From the NCBI GenBank assembly GCA_035556195.1, contig DATMFK010000063.1, positions 1 to 64,000 on the forward strand: a stretch of DNA of 64,000 nt, written 5' to 3'. The DNA is from G016756615 sp035556195. GTDB taxonomy: Bacteria; Pseudomonadota; Alphaproteobacteria; Rhizobiales; Rhizobiaceae. The notes beneath the pieces were generated by a model. That model ran no database searches and had not been told where the DNA came from. It worked only from the letters and a program-made list of their open reading frames with translations. Below, piece by piece: positions 25,921 to 35,116 of the stretch. The position numbers were made by a program, and so were the translations under genes. Each line of letters opens with the position of its first letter. Positions within the stretch are counted from its first letter, which is position 1.

Positions 25921-28260
25921 TTAGCGGAGCGGCACAAGCTCGATTATCCTGACTGCCTCCGCATCAACGGCGGCACGGCTATACAGCATCGGCACATAGC
26001 CGCCTCCTGCCCAGATCGGCGCAAGATCGCGATAGTGCGGGGAGCGTGGGTCGCCGGACTGCCCGGGCGTATTGATGCACACGCTGTTGTCCCAATCGCC
26101 GACGTCGAGCACCATGCGGAAGGATGCGCCCGACGTCAGCCGGAAGTCGTCCGACCGGTAGGCGGCATTCATCGGCGTCGAATCGCTGCCGCCCACCGGC
26201 AGCGGGCCGACATCACCAGCCGCACGCATTTCTGGGCGGACCGCGCCGATGGCGTGCTCGAACTTCGCGAGGTGCAGGCGGCACCATTCCCAGGCGGTGG
26301 GATCGTCACCCATCAGCGCCCGGCAGGTGGCGAAGGCGGCAGCCAATGTTCCGGCCAAAAGCGCATCGCGCTCGCCGGCCGGAAGTCCTGGGGCGCTGCC
26401 CTCCAGCACCGCAAGGAGCCGGGCCACGTCGCCTTGATCGATCAACACCTGCACGGCGGGATCGGCCACCAGTTTCGCGATGGTCGACGGCCGCAAGTGA
26501 CTTGTCCACCAGACTTCGAAGAGGGCGGCGGCGGCGCTGCCCGCCTCAAGGCGATAGTCCCAGTTGCCGAGGAGATCGAGCGCGGCACGGATGTCGGGCG
26601 AGCCCGGCTCGATCTTATCGAGCAGGTGGCACAGCCGCCGCGCCGGAATGGAAAGAACATCCGTCTGGAGCGCCTTGGAGCTTTCGAGCGTGTGGGTCTC
26701 CTCGGCCGCGAAGACCTCGGCGATCCGCTGCGCCCGCGACGGCTCCACCCATTCGTAGCCGATCGGCCGGTTTTCTCGATGCCAAGCCTCGGGGACGTTC
26801 ATCTCGTTGGCGGTCGCAACATATCCGGCCGGCGGATTGACCGCGAAGGGCAGTTTCTCTGCGGCCAGGAAGCCCTGCCATTCGAAGCGGCCGTCACCCG
26901 GCACGGCGAGCAGGCCATCCCAATTTTCCCGGACCGGGCTCAAGCCCGCCACGACCCAGCCGATCGTGCCGGAGGTATCGGCATAGACCTGATTGGTGGC
27001 GGGCACGACCCAGCCAGCCATTCCCTCGCGGAATGCTCCGAAGCTCTTCGCATGCATCGTGACGATGCTGCGGAAGTATGGCGCGGCGCCGGGCTCGAGC
27101 CAGACGGTGCGGATCGCAACTGCCTTGCATTCCGCCGGATACTCCGCGACCACCGGGCCATGCCGCGTGAACTTGAGCCGCACCGTGGCTTCGCCACCGC
27201 CACGCAGACCGACCTTCTCCTCCACCAGCCGCATGGCCTCCCATTCGTCGCGATAGCGATAGAGGTTCGGGTCTTCGGGATGGGTTTCGTAGGTATAGAC
27301 GTCCTCCTGGTCGTGGCCGAAGAACAAAGTGAGCCCGAAGCCGGCGGTACCGTTATGCCCCATCGAGATACCGGGAAGCGTCGGCTCGCCGGCGCCAATG
27401 CCGTCGAAGCCCGGCGAGGTCAGGTGAACGATGTAGCGGAGGGACGGGACAGCATGGTTGCGATGCGGATCGCCGGCCAGGATCGGACGGCCGGTATCGG
27501 TGCGGCTGCCATGGACGGCCCAGTTGTTGGAGCCTTGCAGGGCCACTTCGGGCATGACGTCGCCCGAGGGCGAGACCTTGCGCCAGGCACCGACATTCTC
27601 CAGCGTTGCCGCCAGGCGCTCCGTGGTGAAGGTGACAGGGGCGGTTGCGAGCTTCAGCATGTCCAGGCAATCGAGCGGCAGGGCTTCGACCGGTCCTGAG
27701 CGGTCAGCCAGCGGGTCATGCGCGGGTTCCAGGTTCTGGCGCAGCAGGTCGGCTTCCGGACCGGCGGCCGAGATCACATGCGAGCGCACCACCTCCGAGA
27801 CGGCGTTGCGCACCCAGCCATGGCTTCTGACACGCACGACGTCGGCTGCCTGCCATCGTGCCGGCCGGGTGCCCATCGCCGCAAATTCAGGGGGGAGCCG
27901 TTCCGGCTCGCGCTCGCAAAGCTCGACAAAGGCATTGATGCCCGCCGCGAAGCTCTCGCAGGCTGCCTTGGCCGTGTCACCATAGGCCGCCCATTCCCGG
28001 TCCATGTCGCCGCGATAGAGAAAAAGGCGCGCCGCCCTGTCCTGTTCCAGATAGCCCGGACCGAAATCGGCGGCGAGGAGGCCCAATCCGCGCTTGCGGC
28101 TGAGATCGATCTGCCAGAGCCGGTCCCGCGCGGCATTGAAGCCCTGCACGAAGAACATGTCGTCGGTCGTCGCGGCGCGGATGTGCGGCACGCCCCAGCG
28201 ATCGACGATGATGCTGGCGGGCTGCGAAAGGCCCTCGACGGCGATGGTTTCCTCGGCCAC
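25921..28260 (-). CDS. Penicillin acylase family protein (peptidase S45, Ntn hydrolase)
   Basis: This 779-residue protein shows the S45 pattern: an N-terminal part with GVPHIRAATTDDMFFVQGF, and the autocatalytic site LQGSNNWAV, where cleavage before Ser244 would free the nucleophile of the beta subunit. The family hydrolyses amides such as beta-lactam side chains, acyl-homoserine lactones or N-acyl amino acids; the substrate here is unknown. Start GTG 28260 follows GGAGGAAAG at the right distance. A GTG at 28311 would add a short hydrophobic N-terminus that could serve in export, as known members are periplasmic, so the start is open. Quorum-signal degradation is possible. Confidence 0.85.
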   Translation of the reverse strand: MAEETIAVEGLSQPASIIVDRWGVPHIRAATTDDMFFVQGFNAARDRLWQIDLSRKRGLGLLAADFGPGYLEQDRAARLFLYRGDMDREWAAYGDTAKAACESFAAGINAFVELCEREPERLPPEFAAMGTRPARWQAADVVRVRSHGWVRNAVSEVVRSHVISAAGPEADLLRQNLEPAHDPLADRSGPVEALPLDCLDMLKLATAPVTFTTERLAATLENVGAWRKVSPSGDVMPEVALQGSNNWAVHGSRTDTGRPILAGDPHRNHAVPSLRYIVHLTSPGFDGIGAGEPTLPGISMGHNGTAGFGLTLFFGHDQEDVYTYETHPEDPNLYRYRDEWEAMRLVEEKVGLRGGGEATVRLKFTRHGPVVAEYPAECKAVAIRTVWLEPGAAPYFRSIVTMHAKSFGAFREGMAGWVVPATNQVYADTSGTIGWVVAGLSPVRENWDGLLAVPGDGRFEWQGFLAAEKLPFAVNPPAGYVATANEMNVPEAWHRENRPIGYEWVEPSRAQRIAEVFAAEETHTLESSKALQTDVLSIPARRLCHLLDKIEPGSPDIRAALDLLGNWDYRLEAGSAAAALFEVWWTSHLRPSTIAKLVADPAVQVLIDQGDVARLLAVLEGSAPGLPAGERDALLAGTLAAAFATCRALMGDDPTAWEWCRLHLAKFEHAIGAVRPEMRAAGDVGPLPVGGSDSTPMNAAYRSDDFRLTSGASFRMVLDVGDWDNSVCINTPGQSGDPRSPHYRDLAPIWAGGGYVPMLYSRAAVDAEAVRIIELVPLR

Positions 28261-28321
28261 GGCGTGCTTTCCTCCGCTATTCCTCACAAGCAGTAGCGGA
28301 AGTAGGGCCACGAACCAAGTT

Positions 28322-28361
28322 CCGGCGAGGACGCCCGCCTTGCGTCGGACGCCCTCGCCGG
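28322..28361. terminator. Hairpin after the aldolase/dehydrogenase gene
   Basis: CCGGCGAGG (28322-28330) pairs with CCTCGCCGG (28353-28361), leaving a 22-base loop. There is no T-run. It lies just after the stop of the gene at 28373-30427. A related hairpin follows the duplicated gene fragment near 14470-14500. Confidence 0.55.
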
Positions 28362-28372
28362 CCGGCCCCCGC

Positions 28373-30427
28373 CTATCGTAGCGTCGCCGCGATATTGCCG
28401 CCGTCGACGGTCGTCACATCGGCCGTGGTGCGTTCGGCCAGAGCGTGGTGCAGGAAGGCCTGCGCGACATGTTCGGCGGTCACTTCGAGCCCGAGCAGAT
28501 TGCCCGACATGTAGTCCTTCTCGGAAAGGCCGCGCGCCCTGGAGCGGCTGGCGATCATCTCGTCGGTCAGCAGGCCCGAGCGGATGCGGTCGGCGTTGAC
28601 GGCGTTGGAGCGGATGCCGAGCGGGCCGTATTCCAGCGCGTATTGGCGTGAGAGGAACAGGGTCGCCGCCTTGGGCAGGCCGTAGGCGCCGAATTTCGGG
28701 CCGGGATTGACCGCCTGCTTGGACGTGTTGAAGAGCAGCACGCCGCCGGTGCCCTGCTGCTTGAAGATGCGCACGGCGTTCTGCGCCGCGTTCTGATGGG
28801 CGAAGAAATTGAGCTCGAAGCTCTTGCGCAGCAGCGCGTCGTCAATCTCGCCGATGCCGCCTTCCCAGGCAGCACCTGCATTGGAGACGAGGATGTCGAG
28901 GCCGCCATAGGTCGCCACCGCCTTGTCGAAGGCGGCGCGCAGCGCCGCGGGATCCGTGATGTCGCAGCCGACGCCGATCGAATCGTTGCCGGCCTTCTTC
29001 GCGACCGCCGCCGCGCGCTCGGCGTCGAGATCGACCACGACGACGTGCGCTCCGTTGGCGGCAAAGAGCGCAGCGGTCGCCGCGCCGATCGCGCCGGCGC
29101 CGCCGGTGACCAGCGCCACCTGCCCCGTCAGCGGCTTCGGCTTGTTGGACGCGAGCTTGGCCTGTTCGAGCGACCAGTATTCGAGGCCGAAGAGATCGGC
29201 GTGGCTGAGCGGCTGGAATGTGCCGAGCGCTTCGGCGTCGCGCACCGCCTCGATCCACATCTCGCCGACGTCGGAAGCGATCCTGGCGTCCTTCAGCGTG
29301 CGGCCGTGGCCGAACATGCCGAGGCCGGGCACCAGCGTCAAACGCGGCATCGGGTCGAGCATGGTGCGCTTGACGTCGTCGAGCGCGTTGTTGGTCTCGA
29401 AGTAGCTGGTGTAGTCGCGCACGAAACCGGCTACATGCTCGCGGATCGCCGCCGGATAGGCGTCGAGCTTCGCCGCGTCGGGCGCGGGCAGCACCATCGG
29501 GCCGGTCTTGATGCGGATGGAGAGGTCGGGCGTGGATACGCCGATGCGCGCGAGCGCCTGAAGCCTCGGCGAGGAGAGGAATTCCAGGATCTCCGGCGAG
29601 GTGCGGAAATCGCTCACCATGCGGTCGAAGCGCCCCTCGCCCCTGTCGAAGGCGACGGCGCCGCGCAGCGCCGGCGCGAAATCGGCGGCTTGGGCGAGCT
29701 GCGCCGGAAGCTCGATCGGCGCGGGGCGCGGCTTGGCGTTCGCGGCGATGTAATCTTCCGCGAGCGTCACATAGTGGATCATGCGATCGTAGGCTTCTTT
29801 GGCCGTGTCGCCGAAGGTGAAGATGCCGTGCTTGTCGAGGATCAGGCCTTCGACGGACGGGTCGGCGTCGTAGATGTCGGCGGCGGCCTTGGCGAGGTCG
29901 AAGCCCGGCGGGATATAGGGGACGAAGCCCATCTTCGGGCCGAACACCTTGGAGCTCAGTTGCTCGCTGTCGGGCTGGTCGACGATCGCGAGGACGGCGG
30001 TCGAGTGCGTGTGGTCGACGAATTTGTGCGGCAGGAACGCATGAAGGAGCGTCTCGACGGAGGGGTTGGGGGAGGAAGGATTGATGAGATTGGCGCGCTG
30101 CAGCGCCACCATGTCCTCGTCCGAAAGACGGTCGAGGGCGCGCGCCTTGAGCAGCGCGCCGAGCTTCACCGCCGGCAGGCCCTCCGGCTCGATGACGGCC
30201 ATGTCCCAGCCGCTGCCCTTGACGCAGAGCACGTCCCATTCGTCGCCGACGAGATCGGTGACCCGGCTCTTGACGGAGGTGTTGCCGCCGCCATGGAGCA
30301 CCAGCCGTGGGTCGCCGCCGAGGAGGCGGGTGGTGTAGACGCGCAGCGCCAGATCGCGATCGACGCCCTTCTTGGCGTAGTCCGCGACAAGGGCTTCGGC
30401 AGTGGCATCGTTCCAGAGATTCTTCAT
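28373..30427 (-). CDS. rhaD: Bifunctional rhamnulose-1-phosphate aldolase/short-chain dehydrogenase (RhaD type)
   Basis: This fusion of 684 aa has a class-II aldolase domain in the first 400 residues, with HGGGNTS at 45-51 and metal-binding histidines in DHTHST (139-143), and a short-chain dehydrogenase with TGGAGAIG at 441-448 and YGLPK (Tyr582, Lys586). In rhizobia this enzyme cleaves rhamnulose 1-phosphate and oxidises lactaldehyde in rhamnose breakdown. No rhamnose transporter, isomerase or kinase lies nearby, so another methylpentose is possible. Start ATG 30427 follows a weak ribosome site; the upstream frame is repeat DNA. A broken copy of its 3' end is at 14514-14996. Confidence 0.88.
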   Translation of the reverse strand: MKNLWNDATAEALVADYAKKGVDRDLALRVYTTRLLGGDPRLVLHGGGNTSVKSRVTDLVGDEWDVLCVKGSGWDMAVIEPEGLPAVKLGALLKARALDRLSDEDMVALQRANLINPSSPNPSVETLLHAFLPHKFVDHTHSTAVLAIVDQPDSEQLSSKVFGPKMGFVPYIPPGFDLAKAAADIYDADPSVEGLILDKHGIFTFGDTAKEAYDRMIHYVTLAEDYIAANAKPRPAPIELPAQLAQAADFAPALRGAVAFDRGEGRFDRMVSDFRTSPEILEFLSSPRLQALARIGVSTPDLSIRIKTGPMVLPAPDAAKLDAYPAAIREHVAGFVRDYTSYFETNNALDDVKRTMLDPMPRLTLVPGLGMFGHGRTLKDARIASDVGEMWIEAVRDAEALGTFQPLSHADLFGLEYWSLEQAKLASNKPKPLTGQVALVTGGAGAIGAATAALFAANGAHVVVVDLDAERAAAVAKKAGNDSIGVGCDITDPAALRAAFDKAVATYGGLDILVSNAGAAWEGGIGEIDDALLRKSFELNFFAHQNAAQNAVRIFKQQGTGGVLLFNTSKQAVNPGPKFGAYGLPKAATLFLSRQYALEYGPLGIRSNAVNADRIRSGLLTDEMIASRSRARGLSEKDYMSGNLLGLEVTAEHVAQAFLHHALAERTTADVTTVDGGNIAATLR

Positions 30428-30530
30428 GTCAGGATCTTCTTGGCTGTCGTTTCGTGGTGTACCGGGGCGGCACAGGAGTAGGACGTCGGCATGCGTCGCA
30501 CTGAAGGCGAACGATTGCGGGTACTCGGCC

Positions 30531-30788
30531 GGCCGTTCCGTTCTGCGTCGTCGGGCGCCCGGCCGCAATCAAACGGAATGGATCCTCGGGTCAGCTTCGC
30601 CCGCTTGCGCGGGCTCGCGCCCGAGGATGACGAGGTGGGGGCGTTGCCCGCAAACCGGCAACGTTGGCGATTGACGAGGCCCTTACTGCCGTCGTCATCC
30701 TCGGACCTGGGCCCGAAGGGCGAGGTGATCCGAGGATCCATTCCATTACGTGGCCGGGCGTCCGACGGTGCAGAACGAAGCATCCGAA
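30531..30788. repeat. Full-length ~258-bp imperfect palindromic intergenic repeat
   Basis: Two inverted 51-bp modules (30531-30581 and 30738-30788; each ends in GGAATGG, seen as CCATTCC on the right) enclose two hairpins and a central stem. Left hairpin: ATCCTCGGG (30582-30590) with CCCGAGGAT (30620-30628). Right hairpin: ATCCTCGGA (30697-30705) with TCCGAGGAT (30729-30737). A related block at about 30820-30851 contains TGTCCGGCAGGACA. This fills the gap between the aldolase gene and the SorC regulator; I see no gene in it. It belongs to the mosaic repeats typical of rhizobia. Confidence 0.8.
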
Positions 30789-30885
30789 CGACGCTGCCAG
30801 CAATCCGGTAGGCCCGCGGGGAGATGTGTCCGGCAGGACAGGGAGGGGGTCGGCGCGAAAGGTCGATCATGCTGGGCCCACGGCA

Positions 30886-31851
30886 TTAATCGTCCATCGT
30901 GACGGAATTTTTGCCCGCGCCATCAAGGAGCTGGCGGGCCATCCAGGCCGTCGTCACCAGCTGTGAGCAAAGGCCCCCGGTGAGCGCTGCCCTGAGCGGG
31001 TCGAGCTTGGCATCCTCATGCACCACCATCAGGCGCTTGGGGATGGCGCGGATCGAGGCGAGATCGGCCGAGATGACGCGGCGGTTGTAGCTGCAGTCGA
31101 GCTGCCCGCCGGCCGCGTCGATGATCTGGCCGGCGATGACCCCGGCCGCGCCCTCGCCTTTCAGCGCGCGCATCTCGGCCGGCGTGAGCGCACCGCATCT
31201 CACCACATGGCTGTCCTCGTCGACCGTGCCGACAGAGTAGAGCGCAAGATTGCAGTCGGCGATGCCGGAAAGCTGTTCGCGGATCACCGGTTCGCCCCTC
31301 AACTGCTCTGCGAGCTCCTCCGTCGTCAGCACCAGCGGGGCGTAGAAGTTGAGGCCCTTTGCGTTGAGACGGCGGGCGATCTCCATGGTGCACTGGTCCG
31401 GCCGGTAGGAATAGGGCGCGCCGAGATTGCCGCAGAGCTGGACGACCGTGACGTCCTGCAGGTCGGCATAGGACATCGCGTCGGCTATGTCGTAGACGGT
31501 GTGACCCCATGCCACCCCGATCCGGTCGCCGCGCCGCACCTGGTCCAGGAACACGCCGGCCGCGACCAGCGGCACCTCGGCGCGATCGCCCGATGCGCCG
31601 GCATGCGGCACGACCCAAACGGCGTCGAGCCCGAACGCGTCCTCCAACTCGCGCGCGAGGACGTCCTCACGGAAGAGCTGGGTGGAGGTCGAGATGCTGA
31701 CAATACCGGTCTCGCGCGCCCTGCGCAGATACATGGCGACCGATGCGCGTGAAATATTAAGCTCGCGCGCGACCTCGTCCTGGCGCAGGCCATGGGTGTA
31801 GTAGAGCCATGCGGCCTTATGAATGATCTGGTCGGCCGGCCGGATCGGCAT
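30886..31851 (-). CDS. SorC/DeoR-type sugar-binding transcriptional regulator
   Basis: The protein is 321 aa. A helix-turn-helix near the N-terminus (LRQDEVARELNISRASVAMY, about 22-41) is followed by a sugar-phosphate-binding domain with GVAWGHTVYDIADAM and QLCGNLGAPYSY, as in SorC and DeoR/SugR effector domains. Such proteins respond to phosphorylated sugars. It lies upstream of and in line with the RhaD-type gene, separated by a repeat, so regulation of that gene is plausible. It is divergent from an aldo-keto reductase. It is also the nearest candidate to act at the palindrome by mtnK, though nothing in the sequence ties them. Confidence 0.88.
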   Translation of the reverse strand: MPIRPADQIIHKAAWLYYTHGLRQDEVARELNISRASVAMYLRRARETGIVSISTSTQLFREDVLARELEDAFGLDAVWVVPHAGASGDRAEVPLVAAGVFLDQVRRGDRIGVAWGHTVYDIADAMSYADLQDVTVVQLCGNLGAPYSYRPDQCTMEIARRLNAKGLNFYAPLVLTTEELAEQLRGEPVIREQLSGIADCNLALYSVGTVDEDSHVVRCGALTPAEMRALKGEGAAGVIAGQIIDAAGGQLDCSYNRRVISADLASIRAIPKRLMVVHEDAKLDPLRAALTGGLCSQLVTTAWMARQLLDGAGKNSVTMDD

Positions 31852-32022
31852 GGGCGCTTCCTCCTGCCTTCGACATTAGTCACGGCCGCTGACAAAAGTC
31901 AAATGCTGACCCGGTCAAGAGAACCGCAGCGGGGACTTTCACGAAGCCGGCCAGCGTGCAAGGATCATCCGACCGCGCCGCCCAAGGCGGCCTTCCTCCC
32001 ATGGCAAATCCGGAGCAAGATC

Positions 32023-32970
32023 ATGGAAAAACGTCGGCTTGGCCGCACAGAGCTTCTCATCGCGCCGCTAGTCTTCGGCGGCAACGTCTTCGGGTGGACC
32101 GCGGACGAAAAGACATCCTTCGCACTGCTCGACCGCTTCGCCGAAGCCGGCTTCAACGCGATCGACACGGCGGACGTCTACTCGCGCTGGCATCCAGGCA
32201 ATTCGGGTGGCGAATCCGAGACCATTATCGGCAATTGGATGAAAAGCCGCGGCAACCGCGACCGCATGGTGGTCATCACCAAGGTCGGCTCGGATCTCGG
32301 CGACGGTAAGAAAGGGCTTTCCGCAGCCTATATCGAGAAGGCGATCGATGCTTCCCTGAGAAGGCTGCAAACCGATGCCCTCGACCTCTACCTCTCCCAT
32401 TGGCCCGACCCGTCCGTGCCCTACGAAGAGACGCTCGGCGCCTACCAGAAGCTGATCGCCAAGGGCAAGATCCGCTATGCCGGCGCCTCGAACCTCGACG
32501 CCGCGCAGCTCACGGAGGCGCTCGCTGTGGCGCGGGCAAAGTCACTGCCGCGCTACGAGGTCCTTCAGCCCGGCTACAATCTCTACGACCGGGCGGAATT
32601 CGACGGGGCTCTGCGCGACCTGACAATGGCCGAGGAGATCGGGGTCATCACCTATTTCAGCCTTGCCAAAGGCTTCCTCTCGGGCAAGTACCGCAGCGAG
32701 GCGGACCTGGGCAAAAGCCCGCGCGGCGAGGGCGTGAAGCAGTATCTCGACGAGCGCGGCATGCGCATTCTCGCCGCTCTCGAAAAAGTCGCCGCGCGCC
32801 ACGACGCGCAGCTTGCCGAGATTGCCGTTGCATGGCTGATCGCACGGCCCGGCGTGACGGCGCCTATCGCCAGCGCAACGTCGTTGACGCAGCTGGAAAG
32901 CCTGATCCGGTCGGCAGCGATCAGTCTTTCGGCGGAAGACGTGGGGGAACTCGACCGCGCCAGCGCCTGA
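32023..32970 (+). CDS. Aldo-keto reductase
   Basis: This 315-residue (beta/alpha)8 protein of the AKR superfamily shows the catalytic tetrad in its usual setting: Asp and Tyr in AIDTADVYS, Lys in VITKVGS and His in LYLSHWP. An NADPH-binding region near the C-terminus reads GVTAPIASATS. Substrate is likely an aldehyde or sugar, but it cannot be fixed from sequence. It is divergent from the SorC regulator, which may control it. ATG 32023 gives the family-normal length and starts at the conserved MEKRRLGRTELL. Confidence 0.9.
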   Translation: MEKRRLGRTELLIAPLVFGGNVFGWTADEKTSFALLDRFAEAGFNAIDTADVYSRWHPGNSGGESETIIGNWMKSRGNRDRMVVITKVGSDLGDGKKGLSAAYIEKAIDASLRRLQTDALDLYLSHWPDPSVPYEETLGAYQKLIAKGKIRYAGASNLDAAQLTEALAVARAKSLPRYEVLQPGYNLYDRAEFDGALRDLTMAEEIGVITYFSLAKGFLSGKYRSEADLGKSPRGEGVKQYLDERGMRILAALEKVAARHDAQLAEIAVAWLIARPGVTAPIASATSLTQLESLIRSAAISLSAEDVGELDRASA

Positions 32971-33436
32971 CGAGACGAAAATGTCCGGCGCGGCAACGTG
33001 GCGCAGCTTGGCCGATGGCCGGCCGGACATGATCTCGGGCAAAGCCCAAAATCGTTTGTAATATCAAGGGAAGAACGCGCCGACATTCGCGACGCTCCCC
33101 CAGCAGACCGCCTCGGAAAACTTGAGGACGCTAGTTTAGAATAATTCTAAGCTATTGATTTGAAGATAGTTTTTCCGAAATTCATTGACTCCTGTCAGCT
33201 GCCGCGTTTTAAGACGGGACCATGAACCTTTGATGTCTGGGCCTTGAACCCATTCGATTGGAGGATAGAGGTGGTCACTGTCTGCAGGCCGCGCCATGAC
33301 GCGGTCCATCCTTCAATGCCGTGCCATTGCGACTGGACGAGCTTCCCCGCTGAAGCGCGCCGGCACACCGCCGCCCACGCGATCCAAGACGCCCTGAGAC
33401 GCGCCGAACGCGACATCGTTCACTGAGGAGACTGGA
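32971..33436. other. 466-bp promoter region of the iron cluster
   Basis: Near its left end, ATGTCCGGC (32981-32989) and GCCGGACAT (33022-33030) form a 9-bp stem that may end aldo-keto reductase transcription. An AT-rich stretch at 33120-33190 holds the ICE-like palindrome. A 60-codon frame at 33244-33426 ends 10 bp before the imelysin start, but it begins at TTG and resembles nothing I know, so I do not call it. Confidence 0.6.
33132..33154. promoter_or_regulatory. ICE-box-like palindrome (predicted Irr site)
   Basis: The core TTTAGAA-TAA-TTCTAAG (33135-33151) matches the iron control element bound by Irr in Rhizobiales (TTTAGAA-N3-TTCTAAA) at all but the last base. TAG and CTA extend the symmetry outward. 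It lies about 290 bp before the first imelysin gene, ahead of a cluster that contains bacterioferritin, a known type of Irr target. Confidence 0.7.
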
Positions 33437-34741
33437 ATGACCTTTTTCACGGCGATGCCTCGGCATGCGGGCAAGATGGCGGCGATCCTCGCCACCGGGC
33501 TGCTGACAACCGCGGTATTCGTGCTGCCGGCCAAGGCCGACCGCGACCCCAAGGCCGTGCTCGCCACTTATGCCGATATCGCGCTCGCCGGCTATGAAGA
33601 CGCACTTGCCACGGCCAGGCTACTCGACCAGGCGGCGGATGCGCTGATTGCGAAACCGTCCCAGGAGACGCTGAATGCGGCGCGGGAAGCGTGGAAGGCG
33701 GCGCGCATCCCCTACCAGCAGACGGAAGTCTTTCGCTTCGGCAATCCGATCGTCGACGATTGGGAAGGCCGCGTGAATGCCTGGCCTCTCGACGAAGGGC
33801 TGATCGACTATGTCGATGCGAGCTATGGCACCGAATCCGACGAGAACACGCTCTATACGGCGAATGTGATCGCCAACACGGAGATCGAGATCAACGGCGA
33901 GAAGGTCGACGCCTCGAAGATCACGCCGGAGTTCCTTTCCGGAACGCTGCAGGAAGCCGGCGGCATCGAGGCCAATGTCGCGACGGGCTATCATGCCATC
34001 GAGTTCCTGCTGTGGGGGCAGGATCTCAACGGCACCGGTCCCGGCGCCGGCAACCGGCCCTATACCGACTTCGACAAGGCAAATTGCACGGGCGGCAATT
34101 GCGACCGCCGCGCCGAATATCTCGCGGCGGCAACCGAACTGCTCGTTTCCGACCTGGAGGAGATGGTCGCCAACTGGAAGGATGACGGCGCGGCGCGCAA
34201 GGAAGTGCTGGAAGGCGACGCCACGACAGGGCTCTCCACGATCCTGACCGGCATGGGGTCGCTGTCCTATGGCGAATTGGCCGGAGAGCGCATGAAGCTC
34301 GGCCTGCTGCTCCACGATCCGGAGGAGGAGCATGACTGCTTCTCCGATAACACCCACATTTCGCATCTCTACGATGCCGTCGGCATGCGCAACGTCTATC
34401 AGGGCCGCTACAAGCGCGTCGACGGCTCGACCGTCGAGGGCCCCTCGATCTCCGACCTGGTGAAGGCGGCCGACGCGGCAGTCGATACGGAGCTCTCGGG
34501 CAAGCTCGACGCGACCGTCGCCAAGATGGAAGCCGTCCAGGCGCGTGCCGTCGCCGGCGAGGCCTATGACCAGCAAATCGGCGAGGGCAATGCGGAAGGC
34601 AACGCCGCCGTGCAGGCGGCGATCGACGCGCTGGTCGACCAGACCAGGTCGATCGAACGCGCCGTCACGGCCCTCAAGCTCGACGCCATCGCCTTCGAGG
34701 GCTCCGATAGCCTCGATGCGCCCGACAAGGTCTTCCAATAG
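33437..34741 (+). CDS. Imelysin-family periplasmic iron-uptake protein (IrpA-like)
   Basis: This protein has 434 aa with a signal peptide cleaved near AKA-D (residue 34). The imelysin/EfeO-M75 motif GxHxxE is present as GYHAIE at 184-189, and a second acidic site as DNTHISHLYDAVGM near 310. Two cysteines (CTGGNC, 217-222) may form a disulphide. Such proteins bind iron in the periplasm in cells grown under iron stress. It has a good ribosome site (GAGGAG) and follows an ICE-like palindrome. It heads a cluster that also encodes iron storage proteins and a di-heme cytochrome. Confidence 0.9.
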   Translation: MTFFTAMPRHAGKMAAILATGLLTTAVFVLPAKADRDPKAVLATYADIALAGYEDALATARLLDQAADALIAKPSQETLNAAREAWKAARIPYQQTEVFRFGNPIVDDWEGRVNAWPLDEGLIDYVDASYGTESDENTLYTANVIANTEIEINGEKVDASKITPEFLSGTLQEAGGIEANVATGYHAIEFLLWGQDLNGTGPGAGNRPYTDFDKANCTGGNCDRRAEYLAAATELLVSDLEEMVANWKDDGAARKEVLEGDATTGLSTILTGMGSLSYGELAGERMKLGLLLHDPEEEHDCFSDNTHISHLYDAVGMRNVYQGRYKRVDGSTVEGPSISDLVKAADAAVDTELSGKLDATVAKMEAVQARAVAGEAYDQQIGEGNAEGNAAVQAAIDALVDQTRSIERAVTALKLDAIAFEGSDSLDAPDKVFQ

Positions 34742-34804
34742 GAACCGACGCCGCCAGCGATCCCCAGCCAGTCGGCACGTTGCCGCAGCCAGTCAGAGTA
34801 AATC

Positions 34805-35116
34805 ATGCTGATTTGTCATTGCAATTTGATCACCCAGAAGGAGATCGAGGACACCATCATCCACCTACTCGACAAGGACCCGTGGACGCTTATCGTGCCC
34901 GCGAAGGTGTATCATACGCTGCAAAAGCGCGGACGCTGTTGCGGCTGCTTCCCAAATGTGGTCGAAACGATCATTCGGGTAACCGAGGAGTACCACGCAC
35001 GCTCGGAGGCGGGCGGCGAGGACGTCGTTTCACATTTGGATCGCGTGAGAGAATTGCGCGACCAGTTCGGGAGCAGGATTCATGAAAGGCGAACCACAAG
35101 TCATCGAGCGGCTTAA
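34805..35116 (+). CDS. bfd: Bacterioferritin-associated ferredoxin-like [2Fe-2S] protein
   Basis: The 103-residue protein has the BFD-like cluster ligands Cys4 and Cys6 (ICHCN) and Cys45 and Cys48 (RCCGCF), matching Bfd, which docks on bacterioferritin and reduces stored Fe(III) for release. It is about 30 residues longer than typical Bfd, because the C-terminus runs 35 bp into the downstream bacterioferritin gene. The overlap supports coupled synthesis of the two partners. Cys46 is an extra cysteine beside the ligands. Confidence 0.85.
   Translation: MLICHCNLITQKEIEDTIIHLLDKDPWTLIVPAKVYHTLQKRGRCCGCFPNVVETIIRVTEEYHARSEAGGEDVVSHLDRVRELRDQFGSRIHERRTTSHRAA

Noticed and set aside
25909..27699. 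596-codon plus-strand frame
   Set aside because: Antisense to the penicillin acylase homologue; no family resemblance and typical antisense composition.
28796..30481. 561-codon plus-strand frame
   Set aside because: Antisense to the RhaD-type gene, which has full catalytic motifs in both domains.
31890..31925. TGACAAAAGTCA-type sequence before the SorC gene as a match to the mtnK palindrome
   Set aside because: Only short parts are shared and the arm order differs, so it does not support a common regulator.
33244..33426. 60-codon ORF just before the first imelysin gene as a leader peptide
   Set aside because: TTG start, no ribosome site and no conserved pattern; distance to imelysin alone is not enough.
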